From NCBI RefSeq assembly GCF_036511935.1, contig NZ_AP028878.1:5146001-5210000 (forward strand): a DNA stretch of 64,000 bases, read 5' to 3'. This DNA is from Marinobacter nanhaiticus D15-8W. GTDB lineage: Bacteria; Pseudomonadota; Gammaproteobacteria; Pseudomonadales; Oleiphilaceae. Shown piece by piece: positions 1 to 10,038 of the stretch (position 1 is the first letter of the stretch; each line of letters opens with the position of its first letter). The position numbers were made by a program, and so were the translations under genes. The notes beneath the pieces were generated by a model. It was not told the origin of the DNA, searched no databases, and saw only the letters and a list, made by a program, of their open reading frames with translations.

Positions 1-1380
1 CACCGCTGCTGCCGCAACGGTGCGATGACGGCGACGGGTGACCTGCACGTTGTCGCCAGCCAGGCCCGCTTCGGGGTAGATAACGCCCGGGAACAGGCGC
101 TCGCTGAAATAGGTCACCGACTGGCCGCCGCGTTGCGCCGGCTGGATGGACTCGGCAAGGCCATACTGGCGGGCGGCGGCAGAGACAAAGGCATCTTCCG
201 GCACACCTTCCTGATAGACGGAGGTGAAGTAAACGCCGCGGACCAGCGCGGGGGTGGAGAAGGCATCCGCCGCCAGCATTTCGGTCAGGAACTGCTGGGT
301 GACCGGCATCAGGCCTGCCAGTTGGCGACTGAAGGAATAGATCGCCGCCCGCTCTTCCGCGTCCCGGGTTTCGGACAGGATCTGTGGCAGGCGACGGTTT
401 ACCTGTTCGATCAGGTCGCTATAGGCAGTGTCGAACTGCTCCAGCCACTGATCCGGATCCTGCAGGGATTCCAGGGCAAAGGTAAAGCCCAGCGGCTGCT
501 CGCGCTCGACCTTGTTGAGTTTGCGGAAGAAGGCGGAGAAGCCGTGCAGGAGGTCCAGCTTGGTAAAGCTGACATAGACCGGCAGGCGGGAACCCAACTG
601 TTCCATCAGCTCCCGCAGACGGGTGCGCAGCAGCACGGCCTGGGCGCGGCGCTCGGCTTCGCCCAGTGCACTCAGACGCGCCAGGTCGACGGTCAGGATA
701 ACGCCGTTAAGCGGCCGCCGCGGGCGGTTCTTCTCCAGCCAGCCGACGAAGTGCTTCCACAGGCGCTCTTGCAGGGCGGCGCCGTTGGCGGCACCGGCTT
801 CCTGGCTCAGCAATTCGCCGTCCGGATCGATTACCACCGCCTCGTCGCCAATCCACCATTCGAAGCCCAGCGGGTTGCGCTCGGTCGGACGGTTACGGGT
901 GACGTTGGACAAGGTAAAGGTCTGGCCCGAGCGCTGGATCAAACTGGTTTTCCCCGCGTCCTCTAGCCCCATGACGAGATACCAGGGCAGACGGTAGATG
1001 CGGTTGCGTCCGGGAATGTTGTCTCGCAACGCAGCCAGGCTGCGGTTGAGCAGGCGCGTCTGGCGGCGTTCATAGATCAGGATCGGGTCTTCTTCCTCAC
1101 GCTTGGCTTCGGCCTGGGCCTTATCCACTTTCTTGAGGCGACGGGACAACATCCAACCCCAGATCATCGCGATCAGCAGCACCAGCCCAAGAGTCACCAG
1201 TGTGCGGCTTTGCCAACTGGCCAACGGACGCTCGCCGCGCCATTCCCATTGCGGCCCCAGCCACCAGGTAGCGGCGAGCAATAGACCAAACCCGAGGGCA
1301 ATGACGATGGGCCCTCCGGTACGAATAAACGGCCAGACTTTCTTGCCGATCATGAGCAGCTTGCGTGCGATGGTTTCCAT
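1..1380 (-). CDS. tssM: T6SS membrane-complex protein TssM (IcmF/VasK), C-terminus off the window
   Basis: Inner-membrane scaffold that joins TssL and TssJ to span the envelope in the type VI secretion system. The reading frame starts at an ATG at 1380 with an AGGAAG Shine-Dalgarno upstream and stays open to base 1, so about 460 of the usual 1,100-1,200 residues are seen. Two membrane segments lie at about residues 15-41 and 58-78. A Walker A motif (GLEDAGKTS, about residues 137-145) begins the cytoplasmic NTPase-like domain typical of IcmF proteins. It is the last visible gene of the T6SS operon, 75 bases after tssA. The periplasmic TssJ-binding part lies outside the window. Confidence 0.95.
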   Translation of the reverse strand, partial: METIARKLLMIGKKVWPFIRTGGPIVIALGFGLLLAATWWLGPQWEWRGERPLASWQSRTLVTLGLVLLIAMIWGWMLSRRLKKVDKAQAEAKREEEDPILIYERRQTRLLNRSLAALRDNIPGRNRIYRLPWYLVMGLEDAGKTSLIQRSGQTFTLSNVTRNRPTERNPLGFEWWIGDEAVVIDPDGELLSQEAGAANGAALQERLWKHFVGWLEKNRPRRPLNGVILTVDLARLSALGEAERRAQAVLLRTRLRELMEQLGSRLPVYVSFTKLDLLHGFSAFFRKLNKVEREQPLGFTFALESLQDPDQWLEQFDTAYSDLIEQVNRRLPQILSETRDAEERAAIYSFSRQLAGLMPVTQQFLTEMLAADAFSTPALVRGVYFTSVYQEGVPEDAFVSAAARQYGLAESIQPAQRGGQSVTYFSERLFPGVIYPEAGLAGDNVQVTRRRHRTVAAAAV

Positions 1381-1455
1381 ACCTGTACTTCCTGCTTTCC
1401 CTGTGACGGAGCGCATTGCCCCACCCTGTTAATGCTATTTTTGGTGCCGGACAAA

Positions 1456-2889
1456 TCAGCCCAGGCGTTCCAGATGAGCCATCAAAGAGGGCTCCCAATC
1501 TTCCAGTTTCATATCCTGGGTTTGTGCCCGTAGATCCGCGACCTGCTGGCGGGCCAGGGTCTTCATGCCGCTGTCACGCAGCAGGTCGGCACTCATCAGC
1601 CGCCAGTAGAATTGCGATCGGGGCTCACGAGCGTCCGCCAGACCGTCTTCCAGCAATTGCATGGCAGGAGCCAGGCCTTTCTGTTTGAGCACGTCCTGCG
1701 CGGATTCATAAGCGGCTTCCCAATCCGATCCGCTGCCATTGCTTCCCGACACGCCACTGGTAAGTATCCACTCACCAACCGCCTTGGGCAGGAAAGGCGT
1801 GCCGTCGGAGAACGTCATCTCCGCCAGAGCCGGCAGACGTTCGATAAATTCCTTGAGCGCCACACGAATGGCTTCCGCGCATTTCGGTTGCCCCACCGCC
1901 TCGGCAGCCTGAGCGCTAAGGTAGTGACCTTCGAGCCAAAACGGACTTACAGCCAGGCTCTGTTCGATGCGGCCCCAAAGTGCCATATCACCGCCACGCG
2001 CCAGGCTGTCCAGATACTCGGAGACGCGGTCGGCGCTGACTGCCGCCAGGTCGCTACGGACGCCGTCGCGGGCGGGCGGCGCCGTGGTGATAGCCTGCCA
2101 GATCGCGTAGCGGCGTAACTGGTAGCCCAGGGGCGATGTCGGTGACAACTCGGTCAGAAGGTCAGCGACTTTCAGCAGGCTCTGGCGAGTGCCTCGCTCA
2201 TTCTTCGGATCGAGCGTCAGGCTGCCCAATGATGACGTGGTTGCCGACGCCACCGGTTCAGCTGCGGGAGCCGGCTGGTTGCTGGGGCTGCTCGCCGCCT
2301 TTGCTGATCCAGAGTTGCCAGCGGCCTGTCCGACCTCCGGCATATTCTTGATAGTGCGCTTGAGGTCCAACACGCCGTCCGTCGGAATGGACTGGGCCTC
2401 TGCCAACTCAGCGAGTTTATCCAGCCGTGCCAGGCAGAAACTTCGACCATCACCGACCGCGCTATCGAAGGCGATCTTGTCCACTTCCGCCCCGGCACGC
2501 TGCATCATCTGGCCAAACATCAGCCGGCGTGGACGCGCACCTTTCTCGCCGGGATAGGGCCATGCCTCTGTCCACCAGCTCTCCATGACCTCGCACAGCA
2601 GGTGAACGGACAGGGCAAAGCGCTCGCCATTACCCCCACGCTGCAAGGCCAGCAACAGGAAACCCAGCACTTTCAGATCCTTGGACTGATCCGACAGCAG
2701 CCGCAGGGATTCACGTTCGACCTTGGCCCAGTCGATACCGGTATGCGCGAGCGAGCCGATCTTCATAATCTCGTTCTCGAGGAACTCAAGTGCCGCGTCT
2801 TCCCCCAGGGCCTCACCACAAGTTGCATCGCCCGCCAGGGGCGCGATGACCTGCTCTACGTATGGATGTTCTTCAACCGCTTGCATCAT
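1456..2889 (-). CDS. tssA: T6SS protein TssA (ImpA/VasJ type)
   Basis: TssA caps or primes the T6SS baseplate and tail and coordinates sheath and tube assembly. The 477-residue product starts with an ImpA-type N-terminal domain (roughly residues 10-120, with PLAGDATCGE and WWTEAWPYPG stretches typical of the family). A variable Ala/Pro/Ser linker follows near residues 195-220, then a helical C-terminal domain of the VasJ class. Two ATG codons stand side by side at the start, with AGGA just upstream. It lies between vasI and tssM as in the Vibrio cholerae vas cluster. Family is sure from sequence and context; the subclass is inferred. Confidence 0.92.
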   Translation of the reverse strand: MMQAVEEHPYVEQVIAPLAGDATCGEALGEDAALEFLENEIMKIGSLAHTGIDWAKVERESLRLLSDQSKDLKVLGFLLLALQRGGNGERFALSVHLLCEVMESWWTEAWPYPGEKGARPRRLMFGQMMQRAGAEVDKIAFDSAVGDGRSFCLARLDKLAELAEAQSIPTDGVLDLKRTIKNMPEVGQAAGNSGSAKAASSPSNQPAPAAEPVASATTSSLGSLTLDPKNERGTRQSLLKVADLLTELSPTSPLGYQLRRYAIWQAITTAPPARDGVRSDLAAVSADRVSEYLDSLARGGDMALWGRIEQSLAVSPFWLEGHYLSAQAAEAVGQPKCAEAIRVALKEFIERLPALAEMTFSDGTPFLPKAVGEWILTSGVSGSNGSGSDWEAAYESAQDVLKQKGLAPAMQLLEDGLADAREPRSQFYWRLMSADLLRDSGMKTLARQQVADLRAQTQDMKLEDWEPSLMAHLERLG

Positions 2890-2939
2890 GTCCTGACGTC
2901 CTGCTGAACGCTTTTCCTGCGTTATCCATCACTACCGAT

Positions 2940-3593
2940 TTACCAGCCACACTGCTTACGCAGAGGCCCCAGCGCTTCCCGCAAACCTGCCAGGTCAAAC
3001 ACCAGGCCGTCGACCGCCGATTCACCCGCCGCCAGCGCGAGACTCGATGCGTTGATCAACGTCTTGATGGTGTCGATGGCGGGCAGCCCGCGGCCGCCAC
3101 TGACCACGAAACCGTCGTCCCGCACGCGCCACATCTGGGCTTGGCGCGTGGCGCCGGAAGTGAGCGTCATACGTACCCGTTCTGCGGAGGTAGGCTTCGG
3201 GAGCATCAACGCGAAATGGGTGATGTTGTTGTCGCAACGCACCGTCAACAGCGGTCGCGGCGGCACGGCTCCCAGGGCCGGAAGCGTGACCATCTCGCCG
3301 GCATCGCCCTGGCCACGTAGTGCGCCATCTTCCGGCGTACGCCGGGTTTCCTGGGCATAAGCGGCCAGCCATTCGTTGGGCTGGCGGCCCGGCATCACCG
3401 CCTGGGCTTCCGCCTCGGCATGCACCGGCGTTTCAAAGACCGCGTCGAAGCAGGCCAGGCGCTCCAGGCGCGCGGTTTCCTGGGTACACTCCTGGGCTGC
3501 CATGAAGGCGTCGTCCGCCGGGGTCCCACTGGCCACGCCAGAACAACCGACCATCAGCGCGGCCCAAAGCGTGTATTGCTTGATCGACTTCAT
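2940..3593 (-). CDS. vasI: T6SS-associated exported protein VasI (TagO-like)
   Basis: Accessory T6SS protein of the VasI/TagO family; its exact role is not settled. I chose the ATG at 3593, not an upstream one at 3623, because it forms an ATGA overlap with the vasH stop, which suggests translational coupling. The 217-residue product has a hydrophobic signal sequence (about residues 6-22) ending near a VGC stretch that could be a poor lipobox. It then has CTQETARLERLACFD near the mature N-terminus, as in family members, and a C-terminal beta-rich domain. A periplasmic location is inferred. Its place between vasH and tssA agrees with the vas gene order. Confidence 0.85.
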   Translation of the reverse strand: MKSIKQYTLWAALMVGCSGVASGTPADDAFMAAQECTQETARLERLACFDAVFETPVHAEAEAQAVMPGRQPNEWLAAYAQETRRTPEDGALRGQGDAGEMVTLPALGAVPPRPLLTVRCDNNITHFALMLPKPTSAERVRMTLTSGATRQAQMWRVRDDGFVVSGGRGLPAIDTIKTLINASSLALAAGESAVDGLVFDLAGLREALGPLRKQCGW

Positions 3594-5173
3594 CCTGCCT
3601 CCGATACATTGAACTTCTGGCACTTATGGGCCAGCGTGCGCTTGGGCAGCCCCAGACTCTCGGCGGCCTGGGCGCGATTGCCGCGGAACTGGCGCAAGCG
3701 GGCACTGATGATGGCGGCCTCGAATGCTTGGGATGCCGCACGCAAGTCGTCGATCTCATGCATGGCAGGTACACCGGGCTGAGGGATGTACCCTGCTTCG
3801 GGTTCGGCCACGGCTGTTTCCTGTGTCGCCATCATGTCGAGTCGCAGATCTTCGACCTGGATGTCCTCGTGCTCCGGCGTTTGCAGGCAGGCAAACTCGA
3901 TGACGTTACGCAGTTCGCGCACATTGCCCGGAAAGCCGTATTGCTTGAGGTATTCCAGCGCATGGCTGCTGATCCCGAGCGGGCCGTTGCCTTCCCGTTC
4001 ACGGAAGCCATGGATGAAATGCCGGCATAAAAGCTCCAAGTCCTCCGGACGATCCCGCAGGGGCAAGACCCGAATGGGGAACTGGCTCAATCGATAGAAC
4101 AGGTCGCGCCGGAACTCGCCGTCCTGGATACGGATCTGTAGCGGCTGGTGCGTCGCCGCGACCAGGCGAAAGTTCGAGTGCATTTCCTCCCGTGCGCCCA
4201 AGGGGCGGAACTGGCGGGTTTCGAGCACCCGCAGCAGCTTGGACTGCAGTGCCATCGGCATATCGCCGATTTCGTCCAGGAACAGCGTGCCGCCATCGGC
4301 CTGGGCCAGCAGCCCCTCTTTAGCGGCATCGGCGCCGGAAAAAGCACCTTTCGTGTGGCCAAAAAGCTCGTTCTCGAGCAGGCTGTCGGGGATGGCCGCA
4401 CAGTTCACCACCACGAACGGGCCGTCCTTGCGGTCAGAAAACTCATGAATGCCCCGGGCGACGAGATCTTTGCCGCACCCGGTTTCGCCCTGCACCAGTA
4501 CAGACAGCTGGCTGCCTGCGGCGCGGATGATCTGGCCACGAAGATCCTCCATTGCCGTGGACGGACCGACCAGGGATTCGGCCAGCAACGCATTCTTCTG
4601 GCGTTCGCTTTCAGTATCTTTCATCGAGTTGAGAGAACGGCTGAGCAGGCGCTGCTGCCAGACCCGGTCGTCGCGTTCCAGATGCGCGGCCCACTGGTGA
4701 ACCAGCACTGCCAGCATGCCCTCGAACAGCGGCTGACCAATCACCGCGTCCCAGACCGGATCCTGACCACACAACACCAGGATGCCGAGGGTGCGTTTGT
4801 CGTCCTGCATCAGCGGCTGAATCCAGATGGAGTCCGCACCTCGGCTGGCTTCGAATAGCGCCGTCAGGCCAGCATGGTCCAGCCTCGCGCAGCTTGCGGA
4901 CGACAAAGCGCGGGGCTGGGCCTCGCGCAAGACATGGGAAAACGGATGCGAGAAGTCGTCGCACTCGAAACGCAGTGCTGCATCGAGCCGCGGGCAGATC
5001 AACGCCCGACCGCTGGCATCCAGTTCCAGCAGCCAACCACGGGTGATGCCGAACAACCGCTCCATGTGGGCTGTCGCGCTTGCCAATAGGGCTGTCCGAT
5101 CCGGCTGGCGAATCAGGTCCACTGCAAGTTCAATTCCGGTGTGCAGTTCCATCTGCATCCGTCCCATAACCAT
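3590..5173 (-). CDS. vasH: Sigma-54-dependent T6SS activator VasH
   Basis: Bacterial enhancer-binding protein that drives sigma-54 transcription of T6SS genes. The 527 residues comprise an N-terminal GAF-like sensory region (about 1-190), an AAA+ domain with Walker A GETGCGKD (near 231) and Walker B GGTLFLDEIGD, and a C-terminal Fis-type helix-turn-helix (GNRAQAAESLGLPKRTL). The sigma-54 contact loop reads GAFSGA instead of the usual GAFTGA. Start: the ATG at 5173 has AAGGA only two bases away, while the ATG at 5167 has eight-base spacing and may be the real one. It follows clpV across a 14-bp tandem repeat and overlaps vasI by four bases. Targets are probably hcp/vgrG units elsewhere (inference). 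Confidence 0.93.
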   Translation of the reverse strand: MVMGRMQMELHTGIELAVDLIRQPDRTALLASATAHMERLFGITRGWLLELDASGRALICPRLDAALRFECDDFSHPFSHVLREAQPRALSSASCARLDHAGLTALFEASRGADSIWIQPLMQDDKRTLGILVLCGQDPVWDAVIGQPLFEGMLAVLVHQWAAHLERDDRVWQQRLLSRSLNSMKDTESERQKNALLAESLVGPSTAMEDLRGQIIRAAGSQLSVLVQGETGCGKDLVARGIHEFSDRKDGPFVVVNCAAIPDSLLENELFGHTKGAFSGADAAKEGLLAQADGGTLFLDEIGDMPMALQSKLLRVLETRQFRPLGAREEMHSNFRLVAATHQPLQIRIQDGEFRRDLFYRLSQFPIRVLPLRDRPEDLELLCRHFIHGFREREGNGPLGISSHALEYLKQYGFPGNVRELRNVIEFACLQTPEHEDIQVEDLRLDMMATQETAVAEPEAGYIPQPGVPAMHEIDDLRAASQAFEAAIISARLRQFRGNRAQAAESLGLPKRTLAHKCQKFNVSEAG

Positions 5174-5228
5174 TTTCCTTGACTGACGGTCCTTAGCTAA
5201 CAGTCCTTAGCGGGCTGTCTTTAGCTGA
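5173..5228 (-). repeat. Four tandem 14-bp repeats with iterated Shine-Dalgarno cores
   Basis: Reading the minus strand, four 14-base units follow each other: TCAGCTAAAGACAG, CCCGCTAAGGACTG, TTAGCTAAGGACCG, TCAGTCAAGGAAAA. The first covers the clpV stop codon and the last ends at the vasH ATG and supplies its ribosome binding site. Each unit holds an AAGGA or AAAGA core, and the first three also hold a TAA. The array fills the clpV-vasH gap exactly. A role in setting vasH translation is inference; it may simply be replication slippage. Confidence 0.7.
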
Positions 5229-7866
5229 CCGTTCCAGTGAAACGCCCTTCGTCCAATCCCAGGCGTACTTCAGTGACGGCCTCCCGGGCCGCCAGTTTTT
5301 CCAGCAACGCCAGCGACACCGGCGGTAGCAATTCACCCTCGATGATCGATTCGAGCATGCGCGCTCCGTTCTCGCTGCGGGTGGCACGGCTGCGGATTGC
5401 TTCCACCAGGCCATCATCCAGCACGACGTCGGTGCGGTAGCGCTCGCGAATCTGGTCAGCCAGGCGCGCCAGCTTGTCACCGACGATCCGGTTGAGAGTG
5501 TCTTCGCCTAGCGGCAGGTAAGGGACCACTTCCATACGCGCGAGCAGGGCAGGCTTGAAGAAGTCCGCCAGGACTGGATAGAGCGCGTTATCCAAGGCTT
5601 CGGTATCCACGCCCTCTTCACGCTCGGCGTGCTGCACGATGGTTTCGTAGCCGAGGTTGGAGGTCAGGAAGAAGACCACGTTCTGGCAGTTGATCAAGCG
5701 GCCTTCGCCGTCAGCCAGTTCGCCCTTGTCGAACGCCTGGTAGAACAGGTTGAGCACCTCTGGATGCGCCTTTTCGACTTCGTCCAGCAGCACGACAGAA
5801 TAGGGCTTCTGGCGAATGGCCTCGGTAAGGATGCCTCCCTCGCCAAAGCCCACATAGCCCGGCGGTGAACCGATCAGGCGAGAAACCGTGTGCTTCTCCT
5901 GGTACTCGGACATGTTGATGGTGGTCAGGAACTGGCGGCCGCCGTAGAGCAGATCGGCCAATTGGACCACGGTTTCGGTCTTGCCCACGCCGCTTGGACC
6001 CACCAGCAGGAAGGCACCCATGGGCCGTCCCGGACGACGCAGATCGGCACGTGCCGTCAGCAGATGCTGGTGCAGCGCCTTGATCGCCGGGTCCTGGCCC
6101 TTGATATAAGCTTCCAGGTGCTCTGGCAGGTGGGTGATTTTCTGCAGTTCGTCAGCTGTCATGCGATTGACGGGGATACCGGTCCAGTCAGCGATGACTT
6201 CCGCTACCTGGCGGGTATCGACCAAGGCGTGAACCAGTGGCTCGTCAGTTTGCAGTTGGTCCAGTTCCTGTTGCAGTGCAGCGGCCTGGTCCCGCAGGGC
6301 ATCGTAATCTACGGGCTCGACTGTATCTTCCACGCCCTCTTCAACAGGGGTCTCAGGCGTTAGTAATTGCTTACGTACATCCACGAGCTGAGACACGAGC
6401 TGACGCTGGGCTTCCCAACGCTCCTGCAACTGTTCGGCTTCGGAGTGGAGGGATTCGACCGTATCGCGAACCAAGTCGCGACGCTCCGGATCAGCGGACT
6501 GTCCCAGGTGGGCCTGACGGTTGAGCAGGTCCTGCTCCATCTGCAGTTGATGTAACTCGCTACGCACATGGCTCAGGCGACGCGGCGGCGTGCTCAGGTT
6601 GAGACTGACCCGCGCAGCGGCCGTATCCAGCACATCGATAGCCTTGTCTGGTAGTTGGCGACCGGCCAGGTAGCGGGCGGAGAGTTCGGCGGCTGATTTT
6701 AGCGCAGAGTCATCGATCAGTACCTGGTGCGCCTTTTCGTAGACCGTGCGCAGGCCACGCAGGATATGCACCGCCTGTTCGGTGGTCGGCTCACCCAGCG
6801 CAACCGGCTGGAAGCGACGGCTCAGGGCCGGATCTTTCTCGAAGTATTTCTTGTACTCGCGCCAGGTGGTGGCGGCGATGGTGCAAAGTTCTCCCCGCGC
6901 CAGGGCCGGCTTGAGCAGGTTGGCGGCGTCGGAACCGCCTTCGCTATTGCCAGCACCGATCAGGGTGTGAGCTTCGTCGATGAACAGGATGATCGGCGTC
7001 GGTGAATCCTTCACCGCCTCGATCACGCCTTTCAAACGCTTCTCGAACTCACCTTTCACCGAAGCACCGGCCTGCATTGCGCCCAAATCCAGCGCCCATA
7101 GGGCGACATCTTTCAGGCGATCCGGTACGTCGCCGGCCACGATTCGCAAGGCCAGGCCTTCGACTACCGCGCTTTTACCCACGCCCGCGTCGCCGACGAC
7201 AATCGGGTTGTTCTTGCGGCGACGGCAGAGGATATCGATCATCTGGTCGATCTCGACGTCACGGCACAGCACCGGATCCAGCTCCTCGTCCCGCGCCCGC
7301 TGGGTAAAATCGCTGGCATAGCGGCTGAGCATCGATTCGTCGGCAGCGGCGACCTTGGCGCCCTGCCCCGGCTCACTGGCTTCGACCGGCCATTCGATGG
7401 AACCGCGGGTCACTGTGGCGAACTGGCGCTTCAGGTGCTCCCGGTTCAGGCCCGCCAGCGCGCGGCTGACTTGGGGCATCAGGTAACGGTCGGCATTGAT
7501 GAGCAGGGCCAGGAAGATGGCGCCGGAACGCAGTTGCTGATGCTCGAGCTCGGTTGACGCCAGCAGCCAGGCATCCTGGATCAGTTCGATCAGCAACGGC
7601 GAGAAAGAGGGGTAGGCTTCCGCCGTTTGCGGGCCACCTTCCAGACTTTGCCCAACGATCGGCTGCAAGCTCAGGTGGTCGATTCCCGCCTGATCCAACA
7701 TGAGCCGAATGTCGGAATACGGCGTTTCCAACAGCTTGAACAGCAGGTGTGCAGGCGTGATTTCCGCGCCCTGGCGTGCGATACACAGCGCCGCCGAGGC
7801 TTCCAGCCCCTCGCGGCAGATGTCGTTGAGGCGTCCGATGAGCGCCGGTAATTCAACCCGAAGCAT
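5221..7866 (-). CDS. tssH: T6SS sheath-disassembly ATPase TssH (ClpV)
   Basis: AAA+ unfoldase that binds contracted TssB/TssC sheath and recycles it in the cytoplasm. The 881 residues show the ClpV layout: an N-terminal helical domain (1 to about 155), a first AAA+ module with Walker [10 protein letters not shown] (near 225), a coiled-coil middle region (about 400-520), and a second AAA+ module with GPSGVGKTE (near 620) and an [12 protein letters not shown] pore-loop stretch. Length matches ClpV and not the housekeeping ClpB, and the neighbours are T6SS genes. It sits 36 bases downstream of tssL. Confidence 0.96.
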   Translation of the reverse strand: MLRVELPALIGRLNDICREGLEASAALCIARQGAEITPAHLLFKLLETPYSDIRLMLDQAGIDHLSLQPIVGQSLEGGPQTAEAYPSFSPLLIELIQDAWLLASTELEHQQLRSGAIFLALLINADRYLMPQVSRALAGLNREHLKRQFATVTRGSIEWPVEASEPGQGAKVAAADESMLSRYASDFTQRARDEELDPVLCRDVEIDQMIDILCRRRKNNPIVVGDAGVGKSAVVEGLALRIVAGDVPDRLKDVALWALDLGAMQAGASVKGEFEKRLKGVIEAVKDSPTPIILFIDEAHTLIGAGNSEGGSDAANLLKPALARGELCTIAATTWREYKKYFEKDPALSRRFQPVALGEPTTEQAVHILRGLRTVYEKAHQVLIDDSALKSAAELSARYLAGRQLPDKAIDVLDTAAARVSLNLSTPPRRLSHVRSELHQLQMEQDLLNRQAHLGQSADPERRDLVRDTVESLHSEAEQLQERWEAQRQLVSQLVDVRKQLLTPETPVEEGVEDTVEPVDYDALRDQAAALQQELDQLQTDEPLVHALVDTRQVAEVIADWTGIPVNRMTADELQKITHLPEHLEAYIKGQDPAIKALHQHLLTARADLRRPGRPMGAFLLVGPSGVGKTETVVQLADLLYGGRQFLTTINMSEYQEKHTVSRLIGSPPGYVGFGEGGILTEAIRQKPYSVVLLDEVEKAHPEVLNLFYQAFDKGELADGEGRLINCQNVVFFLTSNLGYETIVQHAEREEGVDTEALDNALYPVLADFFKPALLARMEVVPYLPLGEDTLNRIVGDKLARLADQIRERYRTDVVLDDGLVEAIRSRATRSENGARMLESIIEGELLPPVSLALLEKLAAREAVTEVRLGLDEGRFTGTVS

Positions 7867-7902
7867 GGTGATCTCCTTATCCTTTGATTTGAGCGGCGGC
7901 GC

Positions 7903-8697
7903 CTATTTCGGCAGTTGCGCCAACACGCCGAGCACGTCCTTGATGCGCTCGTCCAATGCAATGCTGTAGAGGGTATAGACCGTGGCCATCGCGCCCACGA
8001 ACAATCCGAAGATGCCCCACAGTGGCAGCCCATTACGGAAACGATTGCGAGCCGGAGTGACATGTTCTAGGGCGTTGCCCAACTGCTCCGGCGGCTCACC
8101 ATCCCGCAGGTCGGCAATCTGGCGGTAGAGGCCGGCGATGATGCGCTCGTACTCGTCGCGGCCGTTTTCCATCACCTTGTAGCGGCCTTCGAAGCCCAGA
8201 CACAGGGTCAGGTAGATAAACTCGAGCATGTCCCGGTAGCGATCGGGCTCCTGCTCCATGCGGGAAAGAATGGCGAACACTTTCTCGCCGCCCCAGGTCT
8301 CGTTATGGAACCGCGACAGCAACGACTGTTGCGACCAGACACTGTGCGCACCCCAATCCGTACCCAGCACCGCCTCGTCGATAAACGCGCAGAGCACGTA
8401 GCGGTAGGCCACGACCGTGGGGCGCTCATAACCCTGCTCGATGAGTTCCCGGTCGATGTCGGTGACTTCATCGACGACTTGCTGGTAGAGCTCCGGCACC
8501 CGGTTGAAGTCCGCCAGCCGGCGCACCCGAATCACCAGCCCCAGCAGCGGAGTGGCGGCGTCTACCAGTCGGTTGTGCTCATAACCCCGCAGACGGAAGG
8601 TTTCGTCGGCGGTGGTCGTCATCTCGGCCGGCTCGTCGAATAGCAGCTTGCCGAAGGTATCCTGTTGTGGCGCATCCATGACGCTTGCATCGTCCAT
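7903..8697 (-). CDS. tssL: T6SS inner-membrane protein TssL (DotU/IcmH), short form
   Basis: TssL anchors the baseplate to the TssM/TssJ membrane complex. The 264-residue product has the DotU-type cytoplasmic helical domain (FIDEAVLGTDWG and TLCLGFEGRYKV are family hallmarks). A single C-terminal membrane segment follows at about 224-248, ahead of a very short tail. No OmpA-like peptidoglycan-binding extension is present, so peptidoglycan anchoring would need another protein (none seen here). The gene begins three bases after the tssK stop, indicating one transcript. Confidence 0.94.
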   Translation of the reverse strand: MDDASVMDAPQQDTFGKLLFDEPAEMTTTADETFRLRGYEHNRLVDAATPLLGLVIRVRRLADFNRVPELYQQVVDEVTDIDRELIEQGYERPTVVAYRYVLCAFIDEAVLGTDWGAHSVWSQQSLLSRFHNETWGGEKVFAILSRMEQEPDRYRDMLEFIYLTLCLGFEGRYKVMENGRDEYERIIAGLYRQIADLRDGEPPEQLGNALEHVTPARNRFRNGLPLWGIFGLFVGAMATVYTLYSIALDERIKDVLGVLAQLPK

Positions 8698-8700
8698 GAT

Positions 8701-10035
8701 CTAGCTCCTGATCGCCCAGAACTGCATTTCGATACCGGGGAAGTCCCCAGCCACGTGGAATGCGAAGCCGCTGCCATTCTCCAACATCTGCCACGCCTGG
8801 CTGCGCGCATCGAGCTGGAAGTACGTGAAGCCGGCGTGATACGGCAACTGACGCGGCGCGACCGGTAGCGGCATAAGGGGGATGCCCGGCAGCTGCAGGC
8901 TGATCAGATCGCGGATTTTCTCGACAGAAGCCACCTTGCACTGCTGCACGAACTGCTTACGCAGATCGTCCGTGGGCATATCCGCGCGCACCGCCAGGAT
9001 AAATTCCGCCTGGCCGACCAGTTGGGTATCCTGGATCGGCGCCACAGTAAGACCGTACTGGCGCTGCTGCAGCTGGATCGCCATGGCCCGCGGTTCGAGC
9101 ACGGTGCTCAGGGACTGACGCAGCACCTGCATCAACGGACTGAAGGAGTCTTCCGGCAGGTCGTGGTCGTAGGCCGCATGCTCCTGGGGCAACCTGTTCT
9201 CGTCGGTAAACGTCACCAGTTCGCCACAAAGTTCCAGCAGCGCTTCATACAGACGCTCCGGATGCAGTTGGCGCAGGCGGGCCAGGTGCATGAAACGCGG
9301 ATGGGCGCGATTGAGCATCTGCAGCAGCATGAAGTCGGATACGTCGGCGACGCCGCCCTGATTCGGCGAACCGACACGCTCGGCGATATTCTTCGCCCGT
9401 TCGCGCATCAACCCCGCCATTTCGCCGACGAAGCGCTGAAGCTTGGGTGCGGCGCGGACGCTCAGCATGGTAGGCATGAAGCTCGGATCCATGACCAGGC
9501 TGCCATCCGGGCGTTTCTCGAGGATACGGCCGATCGCCAGGGCAGCGTAGGCGCTGCGATCTTCCCGCTCCAGCATCAGGCGCGGGTTCACCTTGGCAAT
9601 GTCGATGGCATGGGCGTCGCCATCGATGGAATGCAGGTCGCGGACTTCTGACGACTGGGCCTTGAAGCGAGCGGAAACACCAGACTCGGGCCATTCCACC
9701 TCCGCCAGGCTGTCGGTGCCAAGCGGCAGGGCCAGGTAAACCACCTGGTTGGCTACCGAGGCATCGGTGATTTCCAGCGGCTCGGGCATGGCGTCTTCGC
9801 CGGGCAGGTTGAACCGGGTGCCATCGGGGAACAGGCCATTGGCCCGCACCAGGCCGATACGGCCGAAGCTCAGGTATTCATCGTTGAGCTGAAGTTCGCT
9901 GAAGCCATAGAGGTAATCCGATACCGCCAGCGCCCGCTCATTGATCTGATGCTCGAGGTAACGTTGCTGCTGTTGGAAGTGCTGAGGCTTGATAAACAGC
10001 CCGTCACTCCACACTACGCGATTGTGTGCCGACAT
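8701..10035 (-). CDS. tssK: T6SS baseplate protein TssK
   Basis: Trimeric adaptor that connects the baseplate wedge (TssF/TssG/TssE) to TssL and TssM in the cytoplasm. The 444 residues begin with the typical VVWSDGLFIKPQHFQQQ motif and continue with YGFSELQLN and a C-terminal region ending in EMQFWAIRS, as in the family (usual length about 440-450). The start ATG at 10035 lies three bases after the tssJ stop. No irregularity seen. Confidence 0.96.
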   Translation of the reverse strand: MSAHNRVVWSDGLFIKPQHFQQQQRYLEHQINERALAVSDYLYGFSELQLNDEYLSFGRIGLVRANGLFPDGTRFNLPGEDAMPEPLEITDASVANQVVYLALPLGTDSLAEVEWPESGVSARFKAQSSEVRDLHSIDGDAHAIDIAKVNPRLMLEREDRSAYAALAIGRILEKRPDGSLVMDPSFMPTMLSVRAAPKLQRFVGEMAGLMRERAKNIAERVGSPNQGGVADVSDFMLLQMLNRAHPRFMHLARLRQLHPERLYEALLELCGELVTFTDENRLPQEHAAYDHDLPEDSFSPLMQVLRQSLSTVLEPRAMAIQLQQRQYGLTVAPIQDTQLVGQAEFILAVRADMPTDDLRKQFVQQCKVASVEKIRDLISLQLPGIPLMPLPVAPRQLPYHAGFTYFQLDARSQAWQMLENGSGFAFHVAGDFPGIEMQFWAIRS

Positions 10036-10038
10036 AAC

